A stretch of 64,000 nt of DNA from Bacillota bacterium (GTDB lineage: Bacteria; Bacillota; Clostridia; Lachnospirales; Lachnospiraceae). The notes under the pieces were generated by a model. It had not been told where the DNA came from. It saw nothing but the letters and a program-made list of their open reading frames with translations, and made no database searches. The stretch lies in the NCBI GenBank assembly GCA_023437715.1, contig JAEZFK010000024.1, forward strand, positions 10,299 to 74,298, written 5' to 3'. Of this stretch, positions 23,541 through 30,725 are shown in pieces (position 1 is the first letter of the stretch; each line of letters begins with the position of its first letter). The position numbers and the translations under genes were made by a program.

Positions 23541-25049
23541 ATGATGAATCAAAATATAGAGACTTCCGCTCCACCACGGGAGGAGCGTCTGCGCGCAGGC
23601 ATCGCCTTCGGAGGCACCTGCGGCGAGCTGCACTGCAGCTTAAACAAAGGAGGAACCTGCTTAAGTGCGCCAAACCGGGCTTTTTCGGAAACCTATGGCT
23701 GTCAGTTCACCCTGAGCCTGGGAATTATAAATACTCTTCGGAATGCAGTTGTCATTATGCACGGGCCCATTGGCTGTGGCTACTGCTCCACTGCAACCAC
23801 AGGTACCGGAAAGAACTTTAAGCGGCTCCGCGATCCAAGCTCCTCCGGAACCATCTGGCTCAGCTCTAATTTAGATGAAAATGATGTGATTGGCGGCGGC
23901 GAGGAAAAACTGAAAAAAGCGGTACTGTTTGCTGACAGCGAATACCGTCCTGAGGTCATTGTGGTGGTCAGTTCCTGTGTTCCGGCATTAATCGGCGACG
24001 ATGTGGATGGGATTCTTGAAAATCTCCAGAGCGAAACGGCCGCAAAGCTGGTCGCCTGTAACTGCGAGGGCTTTAAAACAAAAATCATGGCGACAGCCTA
24101 CGACGCCGCTTATAACGGAATTATGAAAGGCATCACCGGCCCATATGCACAGTGGCGCACCCTGACGGAGAATGAGCAGGAGAGAGCAGAACGGGAGTAC
24201 CGCATAAGCCGCACCGTCAACGTATTCAATGTGGGCTCCATGAGCCGCACCGACGAGCTGGAGCTTTTGCGGCTGTTAAATGATATTGGCTTAAATGTAA
24301 ACTTCCTCCCCTGCTATGCAGAGCCGGATGATTTTAAGACCAGCCTGGAGGCGGCGCTCAATGTGTCGGTTTGCGGCACTCACGACGATTACTATCTGAA
24401 ATATCTAAAGGAGGCCTTCGGGATACCTTATCTCATCGATACCATTCCCATCGGGAAGAAAAATGTGGCGCGCTGGCTGCACAAGGTGGCGGAGTTCTTC
24501 CATTTGGAGAAGGAAGCGGATTCCCTGATTGCCATGGAAGAGGCGGCGTTAGAGGAAGGGCTTGCCCCGTTTCGGGAGCAGCTGAAAGGCAAGAGGGTCT
24601 ACATCGGAGGCGGCGAGGTCCGTGTGCTGGCAACGGCTTCCATTGCCCAGGATTTGGGGATGGAAATCGTAGGCTTAAAGGGACACCATGTGGATGAGTT
24701 CCTGCTTCCGCTTTTTGAGACTTTGGATCATCCGGAGGACATTCCCGTCAACATCGCCACTCAGCATCCATTTGAGCAGGCCAACGTGGTTGAACGGATA
24801 AAGCCCGATGTCATCATCATCCATACAGGAGGGAACAGCATATCCGCCAAGCACGGCCTGCCTCTGCTTCCCCTGTTCAGCCCGTCCATCAATTATCTGG
24901 GCTATTCCGGCGAGTATGAGATGGCCCGGCGATTAAGCCGCATCATCCGCAATCCGTCCCTGAACCGCCACCTAAGCCGTTTTTGTCCAAAGCCCTTTAA
25001 GCAGGGCTGGTATGAGGAAAATCCCTTCAAGTACATTAAGAATACGTAA
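23541..25049 (+). CDS. Nitrogenase component 1-like protein, NifD/NifE type
   Basis: 502 residues, 6 bases after the previous stop. Cys54 (YGCQF), Cys79 (HGPIGCGYC) and Cys146 (SSCVPALIGDD) match P-cluster ligands. IWLSSNLDENDVIGGGEEKL parallels the NifD block before the GG-E-KL motif, and CNCEGFKTK parallels RCEGFRG. Cys278 in NVSVCGTHDDYYLKYLKEAF lines up with the NifD cofactor ligand (Cys275 in Azotobacter). The second cofactor ligand, His442, does not appear: the matching segment reads PLFSPSINYLGYSG. An N-terminal stretch with further cysteines (27, 32, 40) precedes the core. This is the catalytic-type subunit of a nitrogenase-like enzyme, not a standard molybdenum nitrogenase. Confidence 0.87.
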   Translation: MMNQNIETSAPPREERLRAGIAFGGTCGELHCSLNKGGTCLSAPNRAFSETYGCQFTLSLGIINTLRNAVVIMHGPIGCGYCSTATTGTGKNFKRLRDPSSSGTIWLSSNLDENDVIGGGEEKLKKAVLFADSEYRPEVIVVVSSCVPALIGDDVDGILENLQSETAAKLVACNCEGFKTKIMATAYDAAYNGIMKGITGPYAQWRTLTENEQERAEREYRISRTVNVFNVGSMSRTDELELLRLLNDIGLNVNFLPCYAEPDDFKTSLEAALNVSVCGTHDDYYLKYLKEAFGIPYLIDTIPIGKKNVARWLHKVAEFFHLEKEADSLIAMEEAALEEGLAPFREQLKGKRVYIGGGEVRVLATASIAQDLGMEIVGLKGHHVDEFLLPLFETLDHPEDIPVNIATQHPFEQANVVERIKPDVIIIHTGGNSISAKHGLPLLPLFSPSINYLGYSGEYEMARRLSRIIRNPSLNRHLSRFCPKPFKQGWYEENPFKYIKNT

Positions 25050-25086
25050 TCAGCCCACACCTTAAGGTCAGGAAAGCGAGGTCAAA

Positions 25087-25959
25087 ATGGCAAATACATA
25101 CGAACAGCTTCAAAAATCCCACCCCTGCTTCGGCGGAAACAGGGCCAATACGGGCAGGATTCATCTTCCGGTAAGTCCGGGCTGCAACATTTCCTGCCGG
25201 TTCTGCGACAGGCAGATAAACGATGTGGAAGAAAGGCCGGGAGTCGCCTCTAGGGTGCTGACGCCCCTGCAGGCCTTAGAGGTTCTGGACAGAGCCATAA
25301 GCTTATGTCCGGAGATCACTGTGGCGGGAATTGCAGGTCCCGGCGACACCCTTGCCACCGGCTATGCCCTGGAAACCTTCCGGCTCATTAAAAAATACCA
25401 TCCGGACCTCATCTCGTGCATGAGTACCAACGGCCTTCTCCTTTACGAAAAGGCCGAGGAAATTTTAACGGCAGGGGTGAAATCCATAACGGTCACGGTA
25501 AATGCCGTGGACCCGGAAATCGAGGCGAAGCTAAACCGGTGGATTGTATATCACGGAAAGGCCTATGAAGGATATGAGGCCGCTGCAATTCTCATTGAAA
25601 ACCAGCTGAAAGGCATCAGGCGGATTGCAGAGGCCGGTGTCACCGTAAAGGTCAACACCGTCCTTGTGCCGTCCGTAAATGGAAACCACATTGGAGACAT
25701 TGCCAGGGCTGTTAAGGAAGCAGGGGCATCTATCTATAATATCATTCCCCTGATCCCCCAATCCGATTTATCCGGCGAACGGGCCCCGGACTGCCGGGAA
25801 ATCGATGAAGCCAGGGGTGTGGCGGAAAAGTACATCGACGTATTCCGCCACTGCCGCCACTGCCGGGCGGATGCGGCAGGACTTCTGGGAGGAAAGGATA
25901 TCGGAGATATGCTTTATGAGAGAAGAATAGGGGAAAGCGACACCTTCTCCCACGGATGA
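25087..25959 (+). CDS. NifB-like radical SAM protein
   Basis: 290 residues. HPCFGGNRANTGRIHLPVSP is the NifB N-terminal block, followed by the radical SAM motif CNISCRFC (Cys33, 37, 40). The C-terminal FRHCRHCRADAAGLLG matches the NifB HCxxCRADAxG motif. NifB fuses two [4Fe-4S] clusters and inserts carbide to form the 8Fe precursor of nitrogenase cofactors. Its presence strongly suggests that the neighbouring NifDK-like pair carries a NifB-derived metallocluster. No nifE/nifN pair beyond the two component genes, and no nifV, nifS or nifU, lies in this window. The protein ends without a fused NifX domain; two stand-alone NifX-like genes follow. Confidence 0.92.
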   Translation: MANTYEQLQKSHPCFGGNRANTGRIHLPVSPGCNISCRFCDRQINDVEERPGVASRVLTPLQALEVLDRAISLCPEITVAGIAGPGDTLATGYALETFRLIKKYHPDLISCMSTNGLLLYEKAEEILTAGVKSITVTVNAVDPEIEAKLNRWIVYHGKAYEGYEAAAILIENQLKGIRRIAEAGVTVKVNTVLVPSVNGNHIGDIARAVKEAGASIYNIIPLIPQSDLSGERAPDCREIDEARGVAEKYIDVFRHCRHCRADAAGLLGGKDIGDMLYERRIGESDTFSHG

Positions 25960-25969
25960 GGGAAAACAT

Positions 25970-26347
25970 ATGGAATACAGAATTGCAGTTGCTTCAACGG
26001 ACAGGAAGGTGGTAAACCAGCATTTCGGCAGGGCAGAGCAGTTCCACATCCTGCTGGCTGATAGCAAAACCATGGACTGCCGCTTTGAGGAAAGCCGCAG
26101 GACTTTCCCCCTGTGCGGAGACGGAAATCACGACCCAGGGGAGCTTAAAAAAGCCGCAGAGCTGTTAGGGGACTGCGACTATCTTCTGGTAAGCCGCATC
26201 GGGCCCGGGGCCAGGCATGTTCTGGGGGAGCATGGTATTGAGGTCTTTGAGCTGCCGGGCTTTATTGAGGATTCCCTTCGGCGTCTCCTTTCTTATCTAG
26301 AGGTGCAGAGACTTCTGGACGGGGGAATGGGGCCCTTTGGGAAATAA
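25970..26347 (+). CDS. NifX-like cofactor-carrier protein 1
   Basis: 125 residues, 10 bases after the NifB-like gene. MEYRIAVASTDRKVVNQHFG is the start of the dinitrogenase iron-molybdenum cofactor biosynthesis fold (PF02579; NifX, NafY and the NifB C-terminus), with the conserved VxQHFG. SRIGPGARHVLGEHGIEVFELPG covers the second half. Members bind and hand over NifB cofactor. It lies between the NifB-like gene and a second NifX-like gene. Confidence 0.85.
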   Translation: MEYRIAVASTDRKVVNQHFGRAEQFHILLADSKTMDCRFEESRRTFPLCGDGNHDPGELKKAAELLGDCDYLLVSRIGPGARHVLGEHGIEVFELPGFIEDSLRRLLSYLEVQRLLDGGMGPFGK

Positions 26348-26376
26348 AAGGCTGGGGGAAAAGAGAGGAGGAAAAC

Positions 26377-26775
26377 ATGTCATACAGGATTGCCGCTATA
26401 TCCCCGGACGGAGTGCATATTGGAGGAAGCTTCGGCTCTGCCGGGGAGCTTCTCATTTATGATGTGGGAGAGGACGGAGCATATGGATTGACGGAAAGAA
26501 GAACGGCAGCGCCTCCGCCTGCTTCCGGGCAGGAAAGGGGATGCAGGAAAGGCTCAGGAGGGGGCTGCCGGAGCTGGAAACCGGGTCATGCAAATACAGA
26601 GCTTGTCTGGGACTGCCGCTGTGTGGTCTGCGGAAAAATCGGCAATCCTGCCCGCAGGGAGCTGGAGGCCAGGGCTATCGCCGTCTTTGACGTGGAGGGG
26701 AAGATAGGATATGCTCTGGAAAAGATCATCCGGTATTATTCACGAACCGGCCGTCCCTGGTTTCCTAAGGCATAA
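26377..26775 (+). CDS. NifX-like cofactor-carrier protein 2 (divergent)
   Basis: 132 residues behind GAGAGGAGG. MSYRIAAISPDGVHIGGSFG and the later GKIGNPARRELEARAIAVFDVEG keep the PF02579 outline. The Q-H of the VxQHFG motif is replaced by Gly-Ser. A Cys/Gly-rich insert (residues 50-90, with Cys at 54, 63, 80, 82 and 85 or close by) is not seen in its neighbour and might bind metal. It is the last gene of the nitrogenase-like run; a hairpin follows at 26821-26856. The lower similarity leaves some doubt about its role. Confidence 0.72.
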   Translation: MSYRIAAISPDGVHIGGSFGSAGELLIYDVGEDGAYGLTERRTAAPPPASGQERGCRKGSGGGCRSWKPGHANTELVWDCRCVVCGKIGNPARRELEARAIAVFDVEGKIGYALEKIIRYYSRTGRPWFPKA

Positions 26776-26820
26776 TCTTCGGGGGATGTTTATACGTATT
26801 TGGAATCGCGCAAAAATACA

Positions 26821-26856
26821 GGATGCTTTCAATGCCTCAGGGTGTTGGGAGCATCC
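26821..26856 (+). terminator. Hairpin ending the nitrogenase-like locus
   Basis: GGATGCT (26821-26827) pairs with AGCATCC (26850-26856), with partial inner CAA/TTG pairing. Only TTTC follows, so termination may be weak. Confidence 0.5.
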
Positions 26857-26892
26857 TTTCATGCATCGCGGCATGCCGCCTGGCATTTTGAC

Positions 26893-26921
26893 TTGACAGT
26901 AAAAATATAATATGCTATATT
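26893..26921 (+). promoter_or_regulatory. Promoter of the AspRS leader transcript
   Basis: TTGACA (26893-26898), a 17-base spacer and TATATT (26916-26921) lie 35 bases before the leader peptide start. Confidence 0.8.
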
Positions 26922-26955
26922 TCATCCTAATATAAAATAAACGGAGGCAGCCGGA

Positions 26956-27015
26956 ATGAATCGACATCAACAATTCGAAATGCTGAATAGGGACGACGAT
27001 TTACAGCGCTTGTAA
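26956..27015 (+). CDS. Asp-rich leader peptide (19 aa) of a predicted AspRS attenuator
   Basis: ATG 26956 follows GGAGG (26943-26947) at ideal distance. The ORF reads MNRHQQFEMLNRDDDLQRL and stops at TAA 27013-27015. Codons 13-15 are GAC GAC GAT, three Asp in a row, placed just before a 12-base segment (27001-27012) that forms one arm of the leader RNA structure. The gene that follows encodes an aspartyl-tRNA synthetase, so the amino acid in the run matches the enzyme. This is the classic arrangement of ribosome-mediated attenuation. Two Asn codons (2 and 11) leave open that Asn-tRNA, or Asp-tRNA(Asn), also matters. Confidence 0.8.
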   Translation: MNRHQQFEMLNRDDDLQRL

Positions 27016-27063
27016 CTGTGAGAAATCATAGGTGCAAGCGCTGTAAGTGTTGCGCCTATGTGG
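27001..27063 (+). promoter_or_regulatory. Alternative stems of the AspRS leader RNA
   Basis: Stem A is a 12-bp perfect pair: TTACAGCGCTTG (27001-27012, last leader codons) with CAAGCGCTGTAA (27035-27046). Stem B is CATAGGTGC (27027-27035) with GCGCCTATG (27052-27060); it starts in the loop of stem A and shares base 27035 with it. ATGTGG (27058-27063) can pair with CCACAT (27081-27086), which is the 5' arm of the terminator. These interlocking pairs let ribosome position on the leader choose between termination and read-through. Confidence 0.7.
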
Positions 27064-27078
27064 AAGGAATATAGGGAG

Positions 27079-27118
27079 AGCCACATTGGTAAATGAAATT
27101 ACCTGTGTGGCTTTTTTT
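27079..27118 (+). terminator. Attenuator terminator before the AspRS gene
   Basis: AGCCACA (27079-27085) pairs with TGTGGCT (27106-27112), with inner GGTAA/TTACC (27088-27092 with 27099-27103), followed by seven T (27112-27118). It lies 110 bases upstream of the synthetase start. Confidence 0.85.
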
Positions 27119-27228
27119 GACCATACGGGCAAATGAAAGGTCGTGATCGTATGGGATATATAGATTATGTCCTCATGGATTTATAAAAATCGCTTTTTAT
27201 GAAAACTAAATCCAGGAGGAATCGTAAG

Positions 27229-28554
27229 ATGATAAAAATAACAGGAAACTTAGAAAAGGCAGCAGTGGAAGCGGAAGAATTGAGAAACCATATAGGAGAA
27301 ACCGTCCAAATACACGGCAGCATTTATAAAATCAGAAAAATGAGCGATTTTGCCTTTGTGCTGCTGAGAACGAAAAGAGAAATCGTCCAGTGCGTATATT
27401 CAAAGGAAATGTCTGAATTTCCGCTGGAAGAACTGGCGGAGGAAAGCTGCGTGATTGTAACGGCCCGCGTCCAGGAAGAAAGCAGGTCCAAGACGGGGTA
27501 TGACCTTCAGGTGCAGAATATTGAAGTACTGTCAAAGCCGGAAGAATCCAGCCCCATTGTAATCAACAATAAATATGTTGACACATCCATGGAAAAGCTG
27601 CTCGACTTCAGGCCGGTGACATTGAGAAATGAAAGGGAGAGGGCCATATTTAAGCTTCAGGAAGGAATTGTGGATGGAATCCGTGAGTTCCTGAAAAAGG
27701 AACGGTTTACGGAAATCCGCACTCCCAAAATCGTTTATGCCGGCGCTGAGGGCGGAGCCAATATATTTCACCTTGATTATTTTGGAAAAGAGGCGTATCT
27801 GGCGCAGAGCCCCCAGTTTTATAAACAAATGATGGCCGGGGTATATGAAAGAGTGTTTGAAATTGCGCCGGTATACCGGGCGGAAAAGCACGATACCTCC
27901 AGACATTTAAATGAGTATACGAGCGTGGACCTTGAAATGGGATATATCAATGGCTTTGAAGATATTATGCAAACGGAAACCATGATGCTGCGGCACATGC
28001 TTCAATATCTCAATAGAAATTATGAACCGGAGATAAACCTGCTGAAAATAAGTTTACCGGTCATTCATGAGATTCCGGCGGTTAAATTCATGGAGGCAAA
28101 GGAGCTGATCGCAAGGGAATACCATAGAGAAATAAATGATTATGATGATTTTGAACCCGAAGAAGAAAAACTGCTCTGCAAATGGATGAAAGAAAAAACA
28201 GGAAGTGATTTCGTCTTTGTAACCTGTTATCCAAGTAAAAAACGTCCTTTTTACGCAATGGAAAGTGCGGAAAACAGGGAAGAAACTTTAAGCTTTGACC
28301 TCTTGTTCCGGGGCTTGGAGATCACTACGGGAGGCCAGAGAATACATTCCTATCAGGAACAGGTCGAGAAGATGAAAAGGCGGGGAATGGATACCGGGCA
28401 ATTTGAAAGCTATCTCATGATTCATAAATATGGAATGCCGCCCCATGGGGGACTGGGACTGGGCCTGGAACGCTTCACCAGTAAATTGCTTGGGCAGGAG
28501 AATGTGCGGCTTTCAACATTATTTCCCAGAGATATTAACCGGCTGGTTCCGTAA
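27229..28554 (+). CDS. Archaeal-type aspartyl-tRNA synthetase (short class IIb form)
   Basis: 441 residues from ATG 27229, behind AGGAGG. An N-terminal OB-fold anticodon domain (about 20-105) precedes the class II core. Motif 2 is seen in FEIAPVYRAEKHDTSRHLNE and motif 3 in GGLGLGLERF. The C-terminus RLSTLFPRDINRLVP is typical of the archaeal/eukaryotic AspRS type. It lacks the GAD insertion of the roughly 590-residue bacterial AspRS, so it is probably a second copy. Such enzymes in bacteria can be non-discriminating and charge tRNA(Asn) with Asp. By eye, Tyr takes the place of archaeal Trp26 while Lys85 is kept, so specificity is unclear. It is transcribed from its own promoter through the Asp leader attenuator. 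Confidence 0.85.
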   Translation: MIKITGNLEKAAVEAEELRNHIGETVQIHGSIYKIRKMSDFAFVLLRTKREIVQCVYSKEMSEFPLEELAEESCVIVTARVQEESRSKTGYDLQVQNIEVLSKPEESSPIVINNKYVDTSMEKLLDFRPVTLRNERERAIFKLQEGIVDGIREFLKKERFTEIRTPKIVYAGAEGGANIFHLDYFGKEAYLAQSPQFYKQMMAGVYERVFEIAPVYRAEKHDTSRHLNEYTSVDLEMGYINGFEDIMQTETMMLRHMLQYLNRNYEPEINLLKISLPVIHEIPAVKFMEAKELIAREYHREINDYDDFEPEEEKLLCKWMKEKTGSDFVFVTCYPSKKRPFYAMESAENREETLSFDLLFRGLEITTGGQRIHSYQEQVEKMKRRGMDTGQFESYLMIHKYGMPPHGGLGLGLERFTSKLLGQENVRLSTLFPRDINRLVP

Positions 28555-29039
28555 GGGGAAATAACTGCTTTTTCAAATAGAATTTTTACAGAATGCCTTT
28601 CAGAAGGAATCATCCCTTTGAAGGGCATTCACTTTGCGCCGCTAAAGCAAAAATAGAATGTGTTTTTTTGCGCAAAATCCGGGAGAATCATGATTTATGC
28701 AAAAATCAGTATAAAACACGCTAAAATAAGCATTTTTAATCCTCAAAATGTACTATATAATAGGTCCTAAGATATTTCCTTTTAGCAGTATTGCTGAATT
28801 TTGAAAGCGCAGCATTCTGACAGGAATGGGACGGATGATATACAGGCGGATTTCATAGAGATTTTGATTGCTTTTCCGGGCAAGGGGCAAAACTGAAGCT
28901 TAAATTTCAGGGACAGATAATTATTGCAGAAATAATTTAAGACAGTCGAAAGCTGCTGGAAAAACAGGTGCAAGTATATGCAATTTTACCGCAAGGTAAA
29001 TTTGAACATAGATATCAAAACTATATGGAGGATTAGGTC
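28555..29039. other. 485-base gene-free stretch between AspRS and the DUF3100 gene
   Basis: No credible ORF. It holds a strong hairpin (GAATGCCTTTCA 28591-28602 with TGAAGGGCATTC 28619-28630) that may end the AspRS transcript although no U-tract follows. There is also an AT-rich region with a TATAAT at 28756-28761 and a poor -35. The ribosome site GGAGG lies just before 29040. Confidence 0.55.
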
Positions 29040-29845
29040 ATGAATGAAAAAGTATCAATGTTTGTCAAAGTAGTCGCTATTACCATTGTTTTGACAGTAG
29101 TAACTGAATTGATCGGCGTAAAGAAATTAAACATCGGGATCGGACTGGTTGCATTATTTCCCATGTTATATGCGGTGATTTTGGGAGGCTTAATCAGTTT
29201 CCCCAAATTCAAGCTGATCAAGGAAAGTGAAAGCTCCCTGGCAGGAGGCATTTTCAGCATTTCCCTGCTGATAATGGTTGCAAAGGTCGGAACAACCCTG
29301 GGGCCGTCGATTGCTACCATTGCACATGAAGGCTGGGCTCTGATTTTCCAGGAAATAGGGCATTTCCTCGGTACGGTTGTATTCGCTCTTCCCATTGCTG
29401 TTTTAATGGGCATGAACCGGGAAGCAATCGGTGCAACCTATTCCATCAGCCGTGAGGCTAACCTTGCAATTATTGCGGAAAAGTTTGGAATTGATTCTGA
29501 CGAAAGCCGGGGCGCTATGGGCGTTTACATCTGCGGAACCTTGTTTGGCGCAATATATATGGCCTGCTGGCCAGCGTTCTGGGCAGTACGGGAATCTTCC
29601 ACCCGCTGGCTCTGGCAATGGGAGCAGGGGTTGGATCAGGCAGCATGATGGCTGCGGCATCGGGCTCCCTGATTTCAATCTTCCCGGACTATGCGGACCA
29701 GATCACGGTTTTTGCAGGGGCCGCCAATATGGCAACGGGCATAATGGGTACGTTTGTCTGCGCCTTTATATCCCTTCCTCTTACAATTAAGGTGTATGAA
29801 TGGATGAAGCCGAAGGTTTCTAAAAAAGCAAAAGGTGAGAAATAA
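29040..29845 (+). pseudogene. DUF3100 family membrane protein, interrupted by a frameshift
   Basis: The first frame runs from 29040 and matches a multi-pass DUF3100 protein up to GVYICGTLFGAIYMA. It then turns into unlikely sequence and stops at 29648. The true continuation (LLASVLGSTGIFHPLALAMG, then GAGVGSGSMMAAASG) is in the next frame, to the stop at 29845. Losing one base near 29561-29566 (ATGGCCTG, where ATGGGCCTG would restore Met-Gly-Leu-Leu) explains the break. Restored, the protein would be about 268 residues with 8 or so membrane segments, the usual DUF3100 form. The function of the family is unknown. The break may be a real mutation or a sequencing error; a small partner gene follows in the normal position. 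Confidence 0.82.
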
Positions 29846-29876
29846 TAACCCTAATTGATATAAGGAGGAATTCGAT

Positions 29877-30356
29877 ATGAAATTTTCAAAGGCTGTATTG
29901 TATGTGCTCGTACTTGGCGTTGCTGTTTATGTGGGTAATTTTATTAATTATTCTGTTTCCAAGACAGCGGATTCTCCGCCTTTTGATGCGGTTGGCGCGT
30001 TCTGGGGAATAATAGTGATTATGGCAATCAGTATTGTTGGCTGGCTGTTAGGAAAATATGTCAAGCTGAAAATGGAGTCGCCCACAATTATATGGATATG
30101 TGCTCTGGGCCTGTTCATAACAACCACCGTATTTCCCGGGAATCAGTGGATTACCAACGTGACCAAGAATATTAACTTTATGTCGACTACAACACCGGCT
30201 CTGGCTCTTGCAGGAATTTCCCTGGGAAAAGATATTTTAAAGTTCAAAAGCCTGGGATGGAGGATTGTAGTGGTTTCTTTACTGGTCCTTACCGGAACCT
30301 TTGTCCTTGCCACTGTATTTGCCCAGACCATTCTGACGCTTAACGGCACCATATAG
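29877..30356 (+). CDS. Small membrane protein, DUF3100 partner
   Basis: 159 residues behind AAGGAGG, with five likely membrane segments. Landmarks are the N-terminal VLYVLVLGVAVYVGNFI, IIVIMAISIVGWLLG, IIWICALGLFITTTVF, TPALALAGISLGKDI and VVSLLVLTGTFVLATVF. It follows the DUF3100 gene by 31 bases and is probably its transport partner, as the two are adjacent and similar in character. I do not recognise a named family or substrate. A strong terminator at 30421 ends the unit. Confidence 0.72.
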   Translation: MKFSKAVLYVLVLGVAVYVGNFINYSVSKTADSPPFDAVGAFWGIIVIMAISIVGWLLGKYVKLKMESPTIIWICALGLFITTTVFPGNQWITNVTKNINFMSTTTPALALAGISLGKDILKFKSLGWRIVVVSLLVLTGTFVLATVFAQTILTLNGTI

Positions 30357-30420
30357 GCGGATCAGCGGCGGGAAGCTGCATATTTATATTTACATGAGTT
30401 TTTTATAGGATGTGGGGAAG

Positions 30421-30464
30421 GTCCGGCGGGATTATCATTTTTGATAATCCCGCCGGACGTTTTT
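30421..30464 (+). terminator. Very strong rho-independent terminator after the DUF3100 pair
   Basis: A perfect 16-bp stem, GTCCGGCGGGATTATC (30421-30436) with GATAATCCCGCCGGAC (30443-30458), is followed by GTTTTT. Confidence 0.93.
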
Positions 30465-30541
30465 ATATGCCGGAAGATTTTGGTTCTATTGCATAAAAAA
30501 ATACCGGTTCAAGCCATAAACCTGTCTGAAAGTATCATATG

Positions 30542-30558
30542 ATGAAACAAAGTTTCAT
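30542..30558. promoter_or_regulatory. Perfect palindrome ATGAAAC-N3-GTTTCAT, probable RpiR operator
   Basis: ATGAAACAAAGTTTCAT has 7-base perfect arms and ends 15 bases before the -35 box of the murNAc locus. RpiR-family regulators bind TGAAA...TTTCA-type sites, and the next gene encodes an RpiR protein, so autoregulation is likely. Confidence 0.6.
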
Positions 30559-30573
30559 AAAACTCAAATCACC

Positions 30574-30602
30574 TTGAAAAAATAATGCAACAAGGATAAA
30601 AT
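30574..30602 (+). promoter_or_regulatory. Promoter of the MurNAc recycling operon
   Basis: TTGAAA (30574-30579), a 17-base spacer and TAAAAT (30597-30602). The transcript would begin near 30609, so the start codon of the regulator must lie further downstream, supporting GTG 30726. Confidence 0.65.
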
Positions 30603-30725
30603 ATGAATAGCATAAGGTGTAAAATTTTCAGGCTTTACATAAATGCTCCGTTTGAAATATGGGTACGCCTGATAAAGCAGGCCCTGTCCCCAAAAACCGG
30701 AGGTGAGAGGAAAGGAGAGGAAATC

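Noticed and set aside
22851..23633. 260-residue reverse-strand ORF
   Set aside because: Shadow of the NifK/N-like and NifD/E-like genes, with no family features.
20351..25049. CfbCD (F430) or BchLNB (chlorophyll) type reductase
   Set aside because: Those systems do not use NifB or NifX, both of which are present here.
20351..26775. Canonical N2-fixing nitrogenase operon
   Set aside because: No second NifEN pair, no nifV, nifS or nifU, no His at the FeMo-co ligand position in the D-like protein, and a clear sulfur context.
27016..27228. T-box riboswitch upstream of the AspRS gene
   Set aside because: No T-box motif or specifier loop is visible; a leader peptide with an Asp run explains the structure better.
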